Positions 1 through 7,857 of a stretch of 53,432 nucleotides of DNA are shown one piece after another. The notes beneath the pieces were generated by a model, which was not told the origin of the DNA, did no database searches, and worked only from the letters and a program-made list of their open reading frames with translations. How positions within the stretch are numbered: the stretch's first letter is position 1; each line of letters opens with the position of its first letter. Source of the DNA: Indibacter alkaliphilus LW1 (GTDB lineage Bacteria > Bacteroidota > Bacteroidia > Cytophagales > Cyclobacteriaceae); NCBI RefSeq assembly GCF_000295935.2, contig NZ_ALWO02000012.1, positions 1 to 53,432 on the forward strand, given 5' to 3'. The position numbers were made by a program, and so were the translations under genes.

Positions 1-147
1 GAAATCTTAAAAGAAGATTTAGAAACTGCCATTGTCAGAGCTAAAACATTGAGAAGCAATGTCCAAACAGATTTACCAAAACATCAACGGAATCCTTATT
101 TCACAATCGATAAGCTGATTGAATTTTTCAATGACTTCAAAAAATAA
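1..147 (+). CDS. C-terminal end of an unrecognised small protein (truncated by window edge)
   Basis: Frame 1 is open from the first base to a TAA at 145-147, giving 48 residues that end in FIDKLIEFF-like hydrophobic sequence and a basic tail (DFKK). The 5' part lies outside the window. I do not recognise the family. The stop codon lies about 20 bases before a long imperfect palindrome on the same strand, the arrangement seen for open reading frames in integron gene cassettes. Coding is inferred from the open frame and its plausible residue composition only. Confidence 0.5.
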   Translation, partial: EILKEDLETAIVRAKTLRSNVQTDLPKHQRNPYFTIDKLIEFFNDFKK

Positions 148-159
148 AAAAACACGAAG

Positions 160-290
160 GCACAACAATGGCTAAGAAAACATAGGGCGGATAAGGCTTT
201 TCGAATGTTTCGTTCACTTAACAAACTTCAGTTTCGGTGGACAGATAATCGCTTCGAAAGCCCTACGTTTCTTAGCCGGAGCGTTAGCAA
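160..290 (+). repeat. attC-like long imperfect palindrome
   Basis: Outer arms 170-188 and 260-277 (GGCTAAGAAAACATAGGGC against GCCCTACGTTTCTTAGCC) are complementary with one mismatch and one unpaired base. An inner pair 195-205 and 253-262 (GGCTTTTCGAA against TTCGAAAGCC) partly overlaps the right arm. An AAC triplet at 164-166 and a GTT triplet at 283-285 flank the arms almost symmetrically. Integron attC sites have this layout: AAC...GTT core triplets around a bulged palindrome just downstream of a cassette gene. The right core reads GTTAGCA, not the classical GTTRRRY, and no integrase is in view, so identity is inferred. Confidence 0.45.
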
Positions 291-368
291 AATTTATTAA
301 TGAAAATGCGAATCTTCCCAAGGGGAAAACAATGAATTTTTTATCGGAAATGAGATAATACCAAGGTT

Positions 369-1013
369 TCAATTCACTTCAATATTGGTAAACCAAATGA
401 ACTTGACACCGTCCGCATTTTTGTGTTCAGTAGCAAAGGTTACACCATTGAAATCTTTTTCAGCTTCCCAAGTGAAGGGTCTTCCTTCATCTCCATTTCC
501 TTTGCGAAACACCCACTCTTTAATCATTTTGTTGCTGTCCAAATACAAGTCATACGCATCTCCTGGAGTGTAACCGTCCTCTTCGTTGTACACTATGGTC
601 AATTTGGTAGACTTGTCTCCTGATATCGGGGCATTTACTTCTTCTTCCACTTCATAAGCGTATCCGGAATCCCAAGCCAACTGGAATGGATACATCAACC
701 AATATTTGTCGTTGATAAATCCTGCATCAGCTTTTGGCATTTCTTCTTTTGGAAGGTCAAGGCTATAGGTATAACTTGTATCAGAATCCGCATAGTAAAC
801 TGTGCGGTCTTTGATATTCCATTTCCAGTCCCTTGTCCTGACGTCTGGTCCTACCTGTACGTTCCAGGTATAGGCAATTGAATTGAGCTTGTCAAAATTT
901 TCTATGCCGTAGGCTTGCGCCACTTGCATGGGAAGTGTTTTTTCTTCAGGTTGGCTGCAGGAAAGGCAGAACCATACTGTCAATACAAATAAGGTATAGC
1001 TGAGGTTTTTCAT
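369..1013 (-). CDS. Putative lipoprotein, last gene of the sugar-acid dehydratase cluster
   Basis: The chosen start at 1013 gives 214 residues beginning MKNLSYTLFVLTVWFCLSCS, a signal peptide with a lipobox (LSC), so the protein should be lipid-anchored in the cell envelope. A longer frame opens at 1103 with an ATGA overlap on the upstream gene, but that would bury the signal peptide 30 residues inside. The mature part is rich in Trp, Tyr and acidic residues and has no recognised catalytic motif. It resembles the beta-rich lipoproteins common in Bacteroidota, but I cannot name a family. It follows the acetoacetate-decarboxylase-like gene closely and is probably co-transcribed. Confidence 0.7.
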   Translation of the reverse strand: MKNLSYTLFVLTVWFCLSCSQPEEKTLPMQVAQAYGIENFDKLNSIAYTWNVQVGPDVRTRDWKWNIKDRTVYYADSDTSYTYSLDLPKEEMPKADAGFINDKYWLMYPFQLAWDSGYAYEVEEEVNAPISGDKSTKLTIVYNEEDGYTPGDAYDLYLDSNKMIKEWVFRKGNGDEGRPFTWEAEKDFNGVTFATEHKNADGVKFIWFTNIEVN

Positions 1014-1099
1014 GGATTCGGTGGTTTTGTAATTATTGAATGTAAGCTTTTTTCGCGGAAAATGTTTTTCTGATATAGAAATTAGGGCCAAGATCAAAC

Positions 1100-1762
1100 T
1101 CATTGGAGCTCTGTAATAGAAGATGGAGCCGGAAATTCTATGGAAAAAGGGCTTACTTTTACTCCAAATAAGGGCTTGAATTGACTGATGTCAGGAAAAC
1201 GCTTGCCATTGATTTTCAAAGATTCAATTTTGGCCAATTTCCCCCAGCCTGATCCCCTGGGTTCTGTATGGAATGATCTTCTGTTCCATTGCTGGTGCAA
1301 TTTGAGTGGTAATATTTTAGTGCTGACAGGGAATGTTATTCCTTTATAGCTTATCTTACAGAAAAAAAGAGGTTCATCTTCCTCACCCACTCCTATGGTA
1401 TCCAAACCCTTCTCCGATTCCCAGATAATGGGAAGGGTTATTTTGGGAATACCCCAGTTGTACCTGCCGTTTTGTGTACTACTTTCTGAGTTGACGATGA
1501 TGTGGGATATGCTTTGTCTGTTTTCAGGCTTGAATTTTCCAGGGATCAGGAGCAGTTCCTTATATGGTCCTACATTTGAATCATAATAGTTGACCAACAT
1601 CAGGTAGCCAAACCCTCCTTTAAATTCCCCCTTTAGGTACTGAGGAATCAATGGGTGATCATTGATCCATTTTTTGGGAAACCTGTAAAGAAGAATAATT
1701 CCTTCTCCTTTCAGTTGCCAAGGAGGAGGGAAGTGCGTTTCGGGTTTTTGTAGTACACTCAT
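1100..1762 (-). CDS. Acetoacetate decarboxylase-like protein
   Basis: The 220 residues match the acetoacetate decarboxylase beta-barrel superfamily. The segment around residues 80-110 ends in NGRYNWGIPKITLP, which lines up with the ADC active-site strand ending GRELSAYPKKLG. The first lysine of the ADC KK pair (the Schiff-base Lys115 of clostridial ADC) is kept, but the neighbouring lysine that tunes its pKa is Ile here, so chemistry may differ from simple decarboxylation. No signal peptide, so probably cytoplasmic. Its ATG overlaps the stop of the DinB-like gene (ATGA), which implies translational coupling within the 369-4691 operon. Family assignment is good; substrate is unknown. Confidence 0.6.
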   Translation of the reverse strand: MSVLQKPETHFPPPWQLKGEGIILLYRFPKKWINDHPLIPQYLKGEFKGGFGYLMLVNYYDSNVGPYKELLLIPGKFKPENRQSISHIIVNSESSTQNGRYNWGIPKITLPIIWESEKGLDTIGVGEEDEPLFFCKISYKGITFPVSTKILPLKLHQQWNRRSFHTEPRGSGWGKLAKIESLKINGKRFPDISQFKPLFGVKVSPFSIEFPAPSSITELQ

Positions 1763-2202
1763 CTTTTTCGGAAAATAAAATCCGTGGACACAGCTTCATC
1801 GACTTCTTCCCTGAGCATCATCGCAACTTGCCCACGGTGGTAGGTGCCGTGATTGACTATGTGCGTCATGATGTCTTGTATGGTGTCATTGAATTGCAAC
1901 CCTTTGGAGGTTTTATAAGAAATAATTTGCTCCAAATTTGATTCGCTTAAGATTTCTGAAGTTTTCTGATGCACTGCTTGGTTAATGGACTTCAGGCTGT
2001 CCAAAGGGTGTACTTGCCAAACCCCGTAATGTTGGGATTTTCCTAAAATACGATTGTTCCAGATGTCCTGGGCATTGAGAATATGGGAAAAAATGCGCAG
2101 GCAATTTTCAGAAACCCGGTCTTTGTGCTTTTCGAGAATCAGAATAATCTTCTCATTGCAGCTTAGGTTGTACTGAAAAAAGTCCTCAAGAAAATGTTTC
2201 AT
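1759..2202 (-). CDS. DinB-family (four-helix metalloenzyme fold) protein
   Basis: The start at 2202 gives 147 residues (MKHFLEDFFQYN...) and leaves 10 bases after the SDR stop; a longer frame to 2250 would run into the SDR gene. The metal-binding triad of the DinB fold is visible: a His early in the second helix (FSHILNAQDIW) and the HxxxH pair in NHGTYHRGQ. The family includes thiol-dependent isomerases and S-transferases (maleylpyruvate isomerase, bacillithiol transferase) as well as many uncharacterised members. Sitting between a dehydrogenase and a decarboxylase-like gene, it could be an enzyme of the same pathway, but that is inference. Confidence 0.75.
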   Translation of the reverse strand: MKHFLEDFFQYNLSCNEKIILILEKHKDRVSENCLRIFSHILNAQDIWNNRILGKSQHYGVWQVHPLDSLKSINQAVHQKTSEILSESNLEQIISYKTSKGLQFNDTIQDIMTHIVNHGTYHRGQVAMMLREEVDEAVSTDFIFRKR

Positions 2203-2212
2203 GACTTTGGAT

Positions 2213-2965
2213 TTAATAAGGTGATGGACTGATACTGGTCCAGCCTCCATCGATAATCAGATTTTGTCCTGTGATATGTCTTGCTTCTTCTGATACCAGA
2301 AAGGCAGCAGCATGGGCAATGTCTGTGACAGTGGCAGGCCTTCCCATTGGAGTGATTTTGGACCATGTTTTTTCATAATCTTCATCCATGGCCGTTCTTT
2401 TGGTCAGTGTAGCTCCGGGAGCAATGGTGTTGACATTGATTTTATGGCCAGAGAGCTCTATTACAAGATTCCGGGCCAACATTTCAATGGCTGCCTTACT
2501 CATGCCGTAGGCAGCGAGATTTTTATGGGCCTGATGTGCAGTGACAGAGGAAGTGAAAAGCAGGGAGCCACCGGATTCCTGTGTCTTCATGATTGATGCG
2601 GCTGCTTGTGCCAAAAAGAAAGTGCCTCCGGTATTCACCCTCATGACTTCCATAAAATCATCTTCCTGATATTGCCAAAAGTCCCCGTATAAAGTGATTC
2701 CTGCATTGGCTATGGCAATGTCCAGCTGTCCAAATTCTGAATTGGCCCTGTTGACCAGCTCGTGGATACAATCCCGGTCACCGGAATCTCCCTGTATACC
2801 GAGGATTTTCCCTTTACTTCCGGGCCGTAGAAATGCCAGGGCATCTTCCAGCAGGCCACCCTCCAGGTCGTTGAGGATGATATGATGGCCCTTGAGGGCA
2901 AGGAACCGGGCGATTTCGAGACCTATGCCCTGCCCGGCTCCTGTGATGATAGCTACTTTTTGCAT
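2213..2965 (-). CDS. SDR-family NAD(P)-dependent oxidoreductase
   Basis: A classical short-chain dehydrogenase of 250 residues. The nucleotide-binding motif TGAGQGIG lies near residues 8-15, NAG near 88, and the catalytic Ser, Tyr and Lys are present (FTSSV about residue 138; YGMSK about 152-156). The C-terminus ends GQNLIIDGGW, typical of the FabG-like subgroup. Its ATG is 10 bases after the stop of the IlvD/Edd-family dehydratase. In oxidative sugar pathways SDR enzymes oxidise an aldose or a keto-deoxy sugar acid, so this is the likely partner of that dehydratase; the exact substrate cannot be read from sequence. Confidence 0.85.
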   Translation of the reverse strand: MQKVAIITGAGQGIGLEIARFLALKGHHIILNDLEGGLLEDALAFLRPGSKGKILGIQGDSGDRDCIHELVNRANSEFGQLDIAIANAGITLYGDFWQYQEDDFMEVMRVNTGGTFFLAQAAASIMKTQESGGSLLFTSSVTAHQAHKNLAAYGMSKAAIEMLARNLVIELSGHKINVNTIAPGATLTKRTAMDEDYEKTWSKITPMGRPATVTDIAHAAAFLVSEEARHITGQNLIIDGGWTSISPSPY

Positions 2966-2975
2966 AGCATGTTGA

Positions 2976-4691
2976 TCAATGTGAATCTCTTTTCACTTCA
3001 GAACCTGAGGAGCCTTGAAGGAAATCAAAATCCACTCCATCATGTGCCTGATTGACCTTGTCAAGAAAAAGGTTGACATATCCCCTCTCATAAGGCAGGG
3101 ATAGCGGCTTGAAGGAGGAATTCCTTTTTTCCATTTCCTCCTCTGATATCAAGAGCTCCAAGGATCTGTTGGGTACATCGAGTTTTATCATGTCCCCGTT
3201 TTTGACCAAAGCCAATGGCCCCCCAATGGCAGACTCAGGGGATACGTGCAATACTACTGTGCCATATCCGGTTCCGCTCATTCTGCCATCCGAAATCCTT
3301 ACCATGTCTTTGATACCCTTGTCCAGCAACTTTTTAGGAAGGCCCATGTTGCCTACTTCCGGCATTCCCGGATAGCCTTTTGGGCCTACATTTTTCATTA
3401 CCAAAACAGAATTCTCATCCACTTCCAGAGCTTCATTGTCAATTTTGGCTTTGTAGTCATCAATGTCTTCAAAAACTATGGCCTTACCGGTATGTGTGAG
3501 CAGGTGAGGGCTGGCAGCTGAGGGTTTGATGACTGCACCATTTGGGCAAAGATTTCCTTTGAGAACAGCAATACCTGATTCGGGTTTGATGGGTTTTTCG
3601 AGTGTACCTATCAAATTCCTGTCGTAACATTCGGCATTGGCGATGTTTTCACCTAGTGTTTTACCATTTACTGTGATGCAGTCCCTATTGAGATGCTTTT
3701 GGATTTCTTTCATCACTGCAGGCATTCCTCCTGCATAAAACAAGTCTTCCACCCAATGCTCACCCGATGGCTGTACATTGGCTATCAAAGGGATCTTGGC
3801 AGAGAAATGGTCAAAATCGGTAAGGTCAAGGTCCACACCGATCCTTTTGGCAATTGCGGTGAGGTGAAGGATAAAATTGGTAGAGCCGCCGATGGCAGCA
3901 TTGACCATAATGGCATTTTCAAAAGCCTGCCTGCTGAGGATTTTGCTCATTTTCAGGTCTTCTTTGACCATTTCCACTATCCGCATGCCGGCAAGGTGGG
4001 CCATTACCTTTCTTCTGGAATCGGCAGCAGGAATGGTGGCATTGTCCGGCAATGCCAATCCAAGAGATTCTACCATGGCAGCCATGGTGGAGGCCGTTCC
4101 CATTGGAGCGCAATGTCCAACTGATCTGGACATGGCCGCTTCCGCTTCGATAAAATCTTCTTGGGAAAGTTTTCCGGTCTTAAAGTCTTCTGCAAATCTC
4201 CATACATCGGAGGTGCCTATTTTTTTGCCCTTAAACCGACCCACCAACATCGGTCCTCCAGATAGGACTAGACTGGGTAGGTCCACCGAAGCTGCTCCCA
4301 TGACCAATGAAGGGGTGGTCTTATCGCATCCGCACATTAGGATGACCCCGTCCATAGGGTTGGCACGTATGCTTTCTTCCACATCCATACTGGCCAGATT
4401 TCTGAAAAGCATGGCGGTGGGTTTTATGGAGCATTCTCCCAATGACATCACGGGAAATTCAAGTGGAAATCCTCCTGCTTCCCAAACGCCTCTTTTGACT
4501 GCTTCTGCGAGATCGCGGAAGTGGGCATTGCATGGCGTGAGTTCGGAGTAGGTATTGCAGATCCCGATGACAGGTTTTTCGCCTTCAAAAAGATGATGGG
4601 GCAGGCCTTGGTTTTTCATCCAGGAACGATAAATAAAACCGTCCTTACCGGTCCTTCCATACCATTCCTGACTCCTTAATTTCTTTTTCAT
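2976..4691 (-). CDS. IlvD/Edd-family sugar-acid dehydratase (L-arabinonate dehydratase type)
   Basis: 571 residues. The three iron-sulfur cysteines of the family are in place: Cys54 (LTPCNAHF), Cys122 (GCDKTTPS) and Cys194 (GHCAPMGTAS). The KTTPS motif after the second Cys is characteristic of the pentonate/arabinonate dehydratases, whereas amino-acid IlvD has KNMPG, as in the second homologue at 24414-26090 of this window. It should remove water from an aldonic acid to give a 2-keto-3-deoxy acid. It is the first of five same-strand genes, followed by an SDR dehydrogenase. A cluster of AACTC/GAGTT half-sites lies about 130-155 bases upstream. Confidence 0.88.
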   Translation of the reverse strand: MKKKLRSQEWYGRTGKDGFIYRSWMKNQGLPHHLFEGEKPVIGICNTYSELTPCNAHFRDLAEAVKRGVWEAGGFPLEFPVMSLGECSIKPTAMLFRNLASMDVEESIRANPMDGVILMCGCDKTTPSLVMGAASVDLPSLVLSGGPMLVGRFKGKKIGTSDVWRFAEDFKTGKLSQEDFIEAEAAMSRSVGHCAPMGTASTMAAMVESLGLALPDNATIPAADSRRKVMAHLAGMRIVEMVKEDLKMSKILSRQAFENAIMVNAAIGGSTNFILHLTAIAKRIGVDLDLTDFDHFSAKIPLIANVQPSGEHWVEDLFYAGGMPAVMKEIQKHLNRDCITVNGKTLGENIANAECYDRNLIGTLEKPIKPESGIAVLKGNLCPNGAVIKPSAASPHLLTHTGKAIVFEDIDDYKAKIDNEALEVDENSVLVMKNVGPKGYPGMPEVGNMGLPKKLLDKGIKDMVRISDGRMSGTGYGTVVLHVSPESAIGGPLALVKNGDMIKLDVPNRSLELLISEEEMEKRNSSFKPLSLPYERGYVNLFLDKVNQAHDGVDFDFLQGSSGSEVKRDSH

Positions 4692-4819
4692 AGTGTTTAG
4701 GTTTGAGTAAATTGACTAAGAAAGGAATTTAGGAAATCTTTATGAGTAAACGGAAAAGAAGAATAAAAATGTGAGGAATGGGAAAATCAATGGATATGGT
4801 TCAGGCGAATAATGGATTT

Positions 4820-4847
4820 GAGTTACAACTCGTATTCATTATGAGTT
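4820..4847. promoter_or_regulatory. Candidate operator: three AACTC/GAGTT half-sites
   Basis: The perfect 12-base palindrome GAGTTACAACTC (4820-4831) overlaps an imperfect 21-base palindrome at 4827-4847 whose arms are AACTCGTA and TATGAGTT. Together they give three copies of the same half-site in 28 bases, upstream of the dehydratase operon that starts at 4691. Such arrays usually bind dimeric repressors or activators; the regulator is not identified. Confidence 0.35.
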
Positions 4848-5043
4848 CTTAGTTGATTTTTCAATTGGAGGCCATAATCTTCTTATAAATTTTATTTGAA
4901 AACATAACCTGTCCTGAAAATCGGGAAAAGTGACAAAAGAAAACAAAAAACTCTTCTCAGATTACTTTTGTGACTTTTGTTCCCTTTTGTGGTAAATTAT
5001 TAATCCCTAACTTCGAAGGCCCCCTTTCTCTTTTTTTATAAAT

Positions 5044-5072
5044 AACCGACATTTAATATTTGTCGGTTTTTG
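5044..5072 (+). terminator. Hairpin with T tract, orphan
   Basis: Perfect 8-base stem AACCGACA (5044-5051) and TGTCGGTT (5061-5068) with a 9-base loop, followed by more T residues on the plus strand. No plus-strand gene is seen immediately upstream, so it may end an unrecognised short transcript or be a relic. Confidence 0.4.
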
Positions 5073-5323
5073 CGTTTTGGTTTTGTGTGATCTAGTGTCG
5101 AGGGCGGGAGAAAATATGAATTACTTATGAAAATTGAAGATTTAAATTTTAAGTTCAAAAAATAATATATGTGGTATTGGTGGAAATGGGGTCTTAATTG
5201 ACTAGTTTTTAAAATTCCCAATATCGGTTTTGTAAAAACATTTGGTAATCTATTGATGCTTAAGTGTTTTTTTTGGAAAAAATCATTAGTTTTAGATAGT
5301 ATTTAAACTAAACTTTAATCTTT

Positions 5324-6448
5324 ATGAAAATTAAGGCACGTTTTTCAAGTTTTTCTACAGCCCTTAGTCTTTTGGCCGTACTTTCCTGTGATCCAAAAGA
5401 TCCAATACCAGAAAGCCCAGTGATCTGGGAAAAGGCAATAGGGATTGAAGAGGGAATTTTTAATGCTAAAGTTATCAATGGTGAATTATATGTGGCATCG
5501 CCTTCCCGAATTTATCCGGAGGCGACTCTGCAAGGCCCTAACGACTTTGTGGATTTGTCCCTTTTCATGCAAAGCTCTTTTCCCTACAGGTTACCGATTT
5601 CTGACAAATTAATGGTCGCTCTTAATCCCTCAGAAATTTCCTTACTTCCAACCGGTAATTCAAGTGAAAAAGAAGCTCTAAAAATCAACCTTCGTCAGTT
5701 AGATCCTGAATTTTTACGCTTCCCCCAAATTGGGTTGGGAGTAGGAGATCAGTTAAGTATTGACGCTAAAGGAAACGTTCTTATACCATATCTCTCAAAA
5801 GAAGGAGAAAGACAGAAAAATAATCCCGATTTTTTGTGGTTGAAAACAAGTGTGGAAGGAGGGAAAGTAAAGATCCTAGATCAGAAATTTTTGAAGGAAG
5901 AATATTTGGCAGGTAGTTCGGCTATTAGATGGATACGTACTTTTGATGACTTTATCAGGGTAACTATTGAGGGAAAAACTTTTGATATAGATGAATTTGG
6001 AAACATAGATTTGAGATTTGACCAATATACCAAATCAGTCCAAGTAGGAAATGAGATTGTCACTTTCGCCTCAGAATATGTAGATAGATTTCCATTTCAG
6101 GTGTTTAAATCAGATTTGTCAGGGAAGAACAGTGCCTTGATCCGAACCTACGAAAATGATCGGTCACCTCTTGTCTCCCAATTGATGTGGATAGGAACAG
6201 GCCTAGCCACTATTGATGGCAAGCTTATTTTTTACAATGCGGATGCCCTATATCTAGTAGATTTAACTGAAGACTCCATCCTTTTCACTGAACTTGACAA
6301 TACAGGTTTGGAAAGAGCTTATATTTCTTCCATTCAACTTTTGGACAATTCAACGGTTTTTGTCGCTTCAGCATGTACTGATTCCCATTACAATAACTGT
6401 GGGGGTTTTTATAAACCATTGGATAAGTTTTTCACTCCAAAAAAATAA
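5324..6448 (+). CDS. Unrecognised lipoprotein, 374 residues
   Basis: Starts MKIKARFSSF... with a signal peptide ending LLAVLSC, a lipobox, followed by a proline-rich linker (DPKDPIPESP). The mature region alternates short beta-strand-like stretches with polar turns (for example repeats of the form GNxxIPYLS and GKLIFYNADALYLVDL), suggesting a beta-propeller or similar fold, but no named family is recognised. Probably anchored in the outer membrane or periplasm. It stands alone, with its own upstream region and a strong terminator immediately downstream. Confidence 0.8.
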   Translation: MKIKARFSSFSTALSLLAVLSCDPKDPIPESPVIWEKAIGIEEGIFNAKVINGELYVASPSRIYPEATLQGPNDFVDLSLFMQSSFPYRLPISDKLMVALNPSEISLLPTGNSSEKEALKINLRQLDPEFLRFPQIGLGVGDQLSIDAKGNVLIPYLSKEGERQKNNPDFLWLKTSVEGGKVKILDQKFLKEEYLAGSSAIRWIRTFDDFIRVTIEGKTFDIDEFGNIDLRFDQYTKSVQVGNEIVTFASEYVDRFPFQVFKSDLSGKNSALIRTYENDRSPLVSQLMWIGTGLATIDGKLIFYNADALYLVDLTEDSILFTELDNTGLERAYISSIQLLDNSTVFVASACTDSHYNNCGGFYKPLDKFFTPKK

Positions 6449-6452
6449 AAAA

Positions 6453-6487
6453 AGAGGCCTGAACTAAAATTCAGGCCTCTTTTTTTT
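6453..6487. terminator. Bidirectional intrinsic terminator
   Basis: Perfect 10-base GC-rich stem AGAGGCCTGA (6453-6462) and TCAGGCCTCT (6471-6480), an 8-base loop, a T run to 6487 on the plus strand and an A run before the stem, so it can end both the lipoprotein gene and the murA transcript converging from the right. Confidence 0.9.
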
Positions 6488-6549
6488 GATTTGTTCGGTG
6501 AGGTTTAACTTTATGAATTTTTCACCTCATTATCCCAATTCTAAATTCC

Positions 6550-7857
6550 TCAATCCACCCTCACAATATCCGCCCCCAAAGCATTCAGTCTTTGGTCTAT
6601 ATACTGATACCCCCTGTCAATCTGCTCAATATTGTCAATCACCGAGGTGCCTTCAGCAGACATGGCTGCAATCAATAATGAAACACCTGCCCTAATATCA
6701 GGAGAAGTCATTCTGATGCCTCGTAATGGATATTTTCTGTCCAGACCGATGACAGTTGCCCTATGTGGGTCACAAAGAATGATCTGGGCACCCATATCTA
6801 TCAACTTATCCACGAAGAAAAGCCTGCTTTCAAACATCTTTTGATGTACCAAAACAGTTCCTTTTGCCTGAGTAGCAGTCACCAGTACTATACTCAATAG
6901 ATCCGGAGTAAACCCTGGCCATATCGCATCGGCGATAGTCAGAATGGAGCCGTCTATGAAAGTTTCGATTTCATAATGTTTCTGCGCAGGAATAAAAATG
7001 TCATCTCCTCTAAACTCCATCTTGATACCCATCCTTTTGAAAGTTTCAGGAATGATTCCCAATCGGTGGATTTGGGCATCTTTGATGGTGATTTCAGATT
7101 GGGTCATAGCGGCCATGCCTATGAAGGAGCCGATTTCAATCATATCGGGCAAAAGAGTGTGATCGGTCCCCTTCAGTTCCTTCACTCCTTCTACATGAAG
7201 AAGGTTGGATCCTACACCGGTGATTTTAGCCCCCATCCTGTTCAGCATATCACAAAGCTGCTGCAGGTAAGGTTCGCATGCTGCATTGTAGATGGTGGTT
7301 TTTCCTTCGGCCATTACTGCGGCCATTAGGATATTGGCCGTTCCTGTCACAGAAGCTTCATCCAATAGCATGTAAGCCCCTTTTAGGTTTTTGCCATCTA
7401 TGTGGTAAATCTCTTTTTTCTTGTCATAGTGGAATTCGGCGCCCAGCTTTTGAAAACCTGTAAAGTGGGTGTCCATTCTTCTACGACCTATTTTATCCCC
7501 TCCTGGCTTGGATAACCTTCCTGTGCCAAACCTGGCCAACAATGGTCCCAAAATCATTACCGAGCCTCTTAGCGACGAGGCTTTGATCAAAAAGTCTTTG
7601 GTCTCCAAGTAATCAAGCTTGATCGCATCGGCCTGAAAAGAATAGGATTCAGGGCCCAATTTTTCGACTCTTACTCCCATCTCACCTAAAAGTTCGATCA
7701 GTTTATTTACGTCACGGATATTGGGAATTTTGTGGATGGTTACTTTTTGAGCAGTCAGTAATACTGCACAAAGTATCTGCAAGGCTTCATTTTTAGCTCC
7801 CTGTGGGGTGATTTCCCCTTTGAGCTTTAAGCCTCCTTTCACTCTGAATGATGCCAT
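6550..7857 (-). CDS. murA: UDP-N-acetylglucosamine 1-carboxyvinyltransferase
   Basis: 435 residues, full length. It transfers enolpyruvate from PEP to UDP-GlcNAc, the first committed step of peptidoglycan synthesis, in the cytoplasm. The PEP-binding Lys22-Asn23 pair is present (PQGAKNEALQ). The mobile active-site loop reads KPGGDKIGRRRMDTHF: Asp121 stands where most bacteria have the catalytic Cys115 that fosfomycin alkylates. Asp at this place is known from Mycobacterium and Chlamydia MurA and gives intrinsic fosfomycin resistance. The gene follows a DUF4290 gene end to start, a conserved Bacteroidota pair, and ends at a shared terminator. Confidence 0.97.
   Translation of the reverse strand: MASFRVKGGLKLKGEITPQGAKNEALQILCAVLLTAQKVTIHKIPNIRDVNKLIELLGEMGVRVEKLGPESYSFQADAIKLDYLETKDFLIKASSLRGSVMILGPLLARFGTGRLSKPGGDKIGRRRMDTHFTGFQKLGAEFHYDKKKEIYHIDGKNLKGAYMLLDEASVTGTANILMAAVMAEGKTTIYNAACEPYLQQLCDMLNRMGAKITGVGSNLLHVEGVKELKGTDHTLLPDMIEIGSFIGMAAMTQSEITIKDAQIHRLGIIPETFKRMGIKMEFRGDDIFIPAQKHYEIETFIDGSILTIADAIWPGFTPDLLSIVLVTATQAKGTVLVHQKMFESRLFFVDKLIDMGAQIILCDPHRATVIGLDRKYPLRGIRMTSPDIRAGVSLLIAAMSAEGTSVIDNIEQIDRGYQYIDQRLNALGADIVRVD

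Larger units (their letters stand above)
4692..5323. other. 632-base intergenic region between divergent genes
   Basis: AT-rich, no convincing gene. It holds the presumed promoter of the dehydratase operon (reading left), the AACTC/GAGTT palindromes at 4820-4847, a hairpin followed by T residues at 5044-5071, and the promoter of the lipoprotein gene starting at 5324. No tRNA or IS remnant is visible. Confidence 0.6.

Noticed and set aside
1014-1103. Longer N-terminus for the lipoprotein at 369-1013
   Set aside because: The ATGA overlap at 1100-1103 is attractive, but it would place a clear lipobox signal peptide 30 residues inside the protein.
3877-4551. 224-codon plus-strand frame opposite the sugar-acid dehydratase
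   Set aside because: It is a shadow of a clearly coding gene on the other strand; the same holds for long antisense frames opposite ilvB, ilvC, leuC and pruA.
5036-5221. 61-codon minus-strand frame in the gap before the lipoprotein gene
   Set aside because: Composition is that of translated AT-rich non-coding DNA, no family resemblance, and it spans a terminator-like hairpin.
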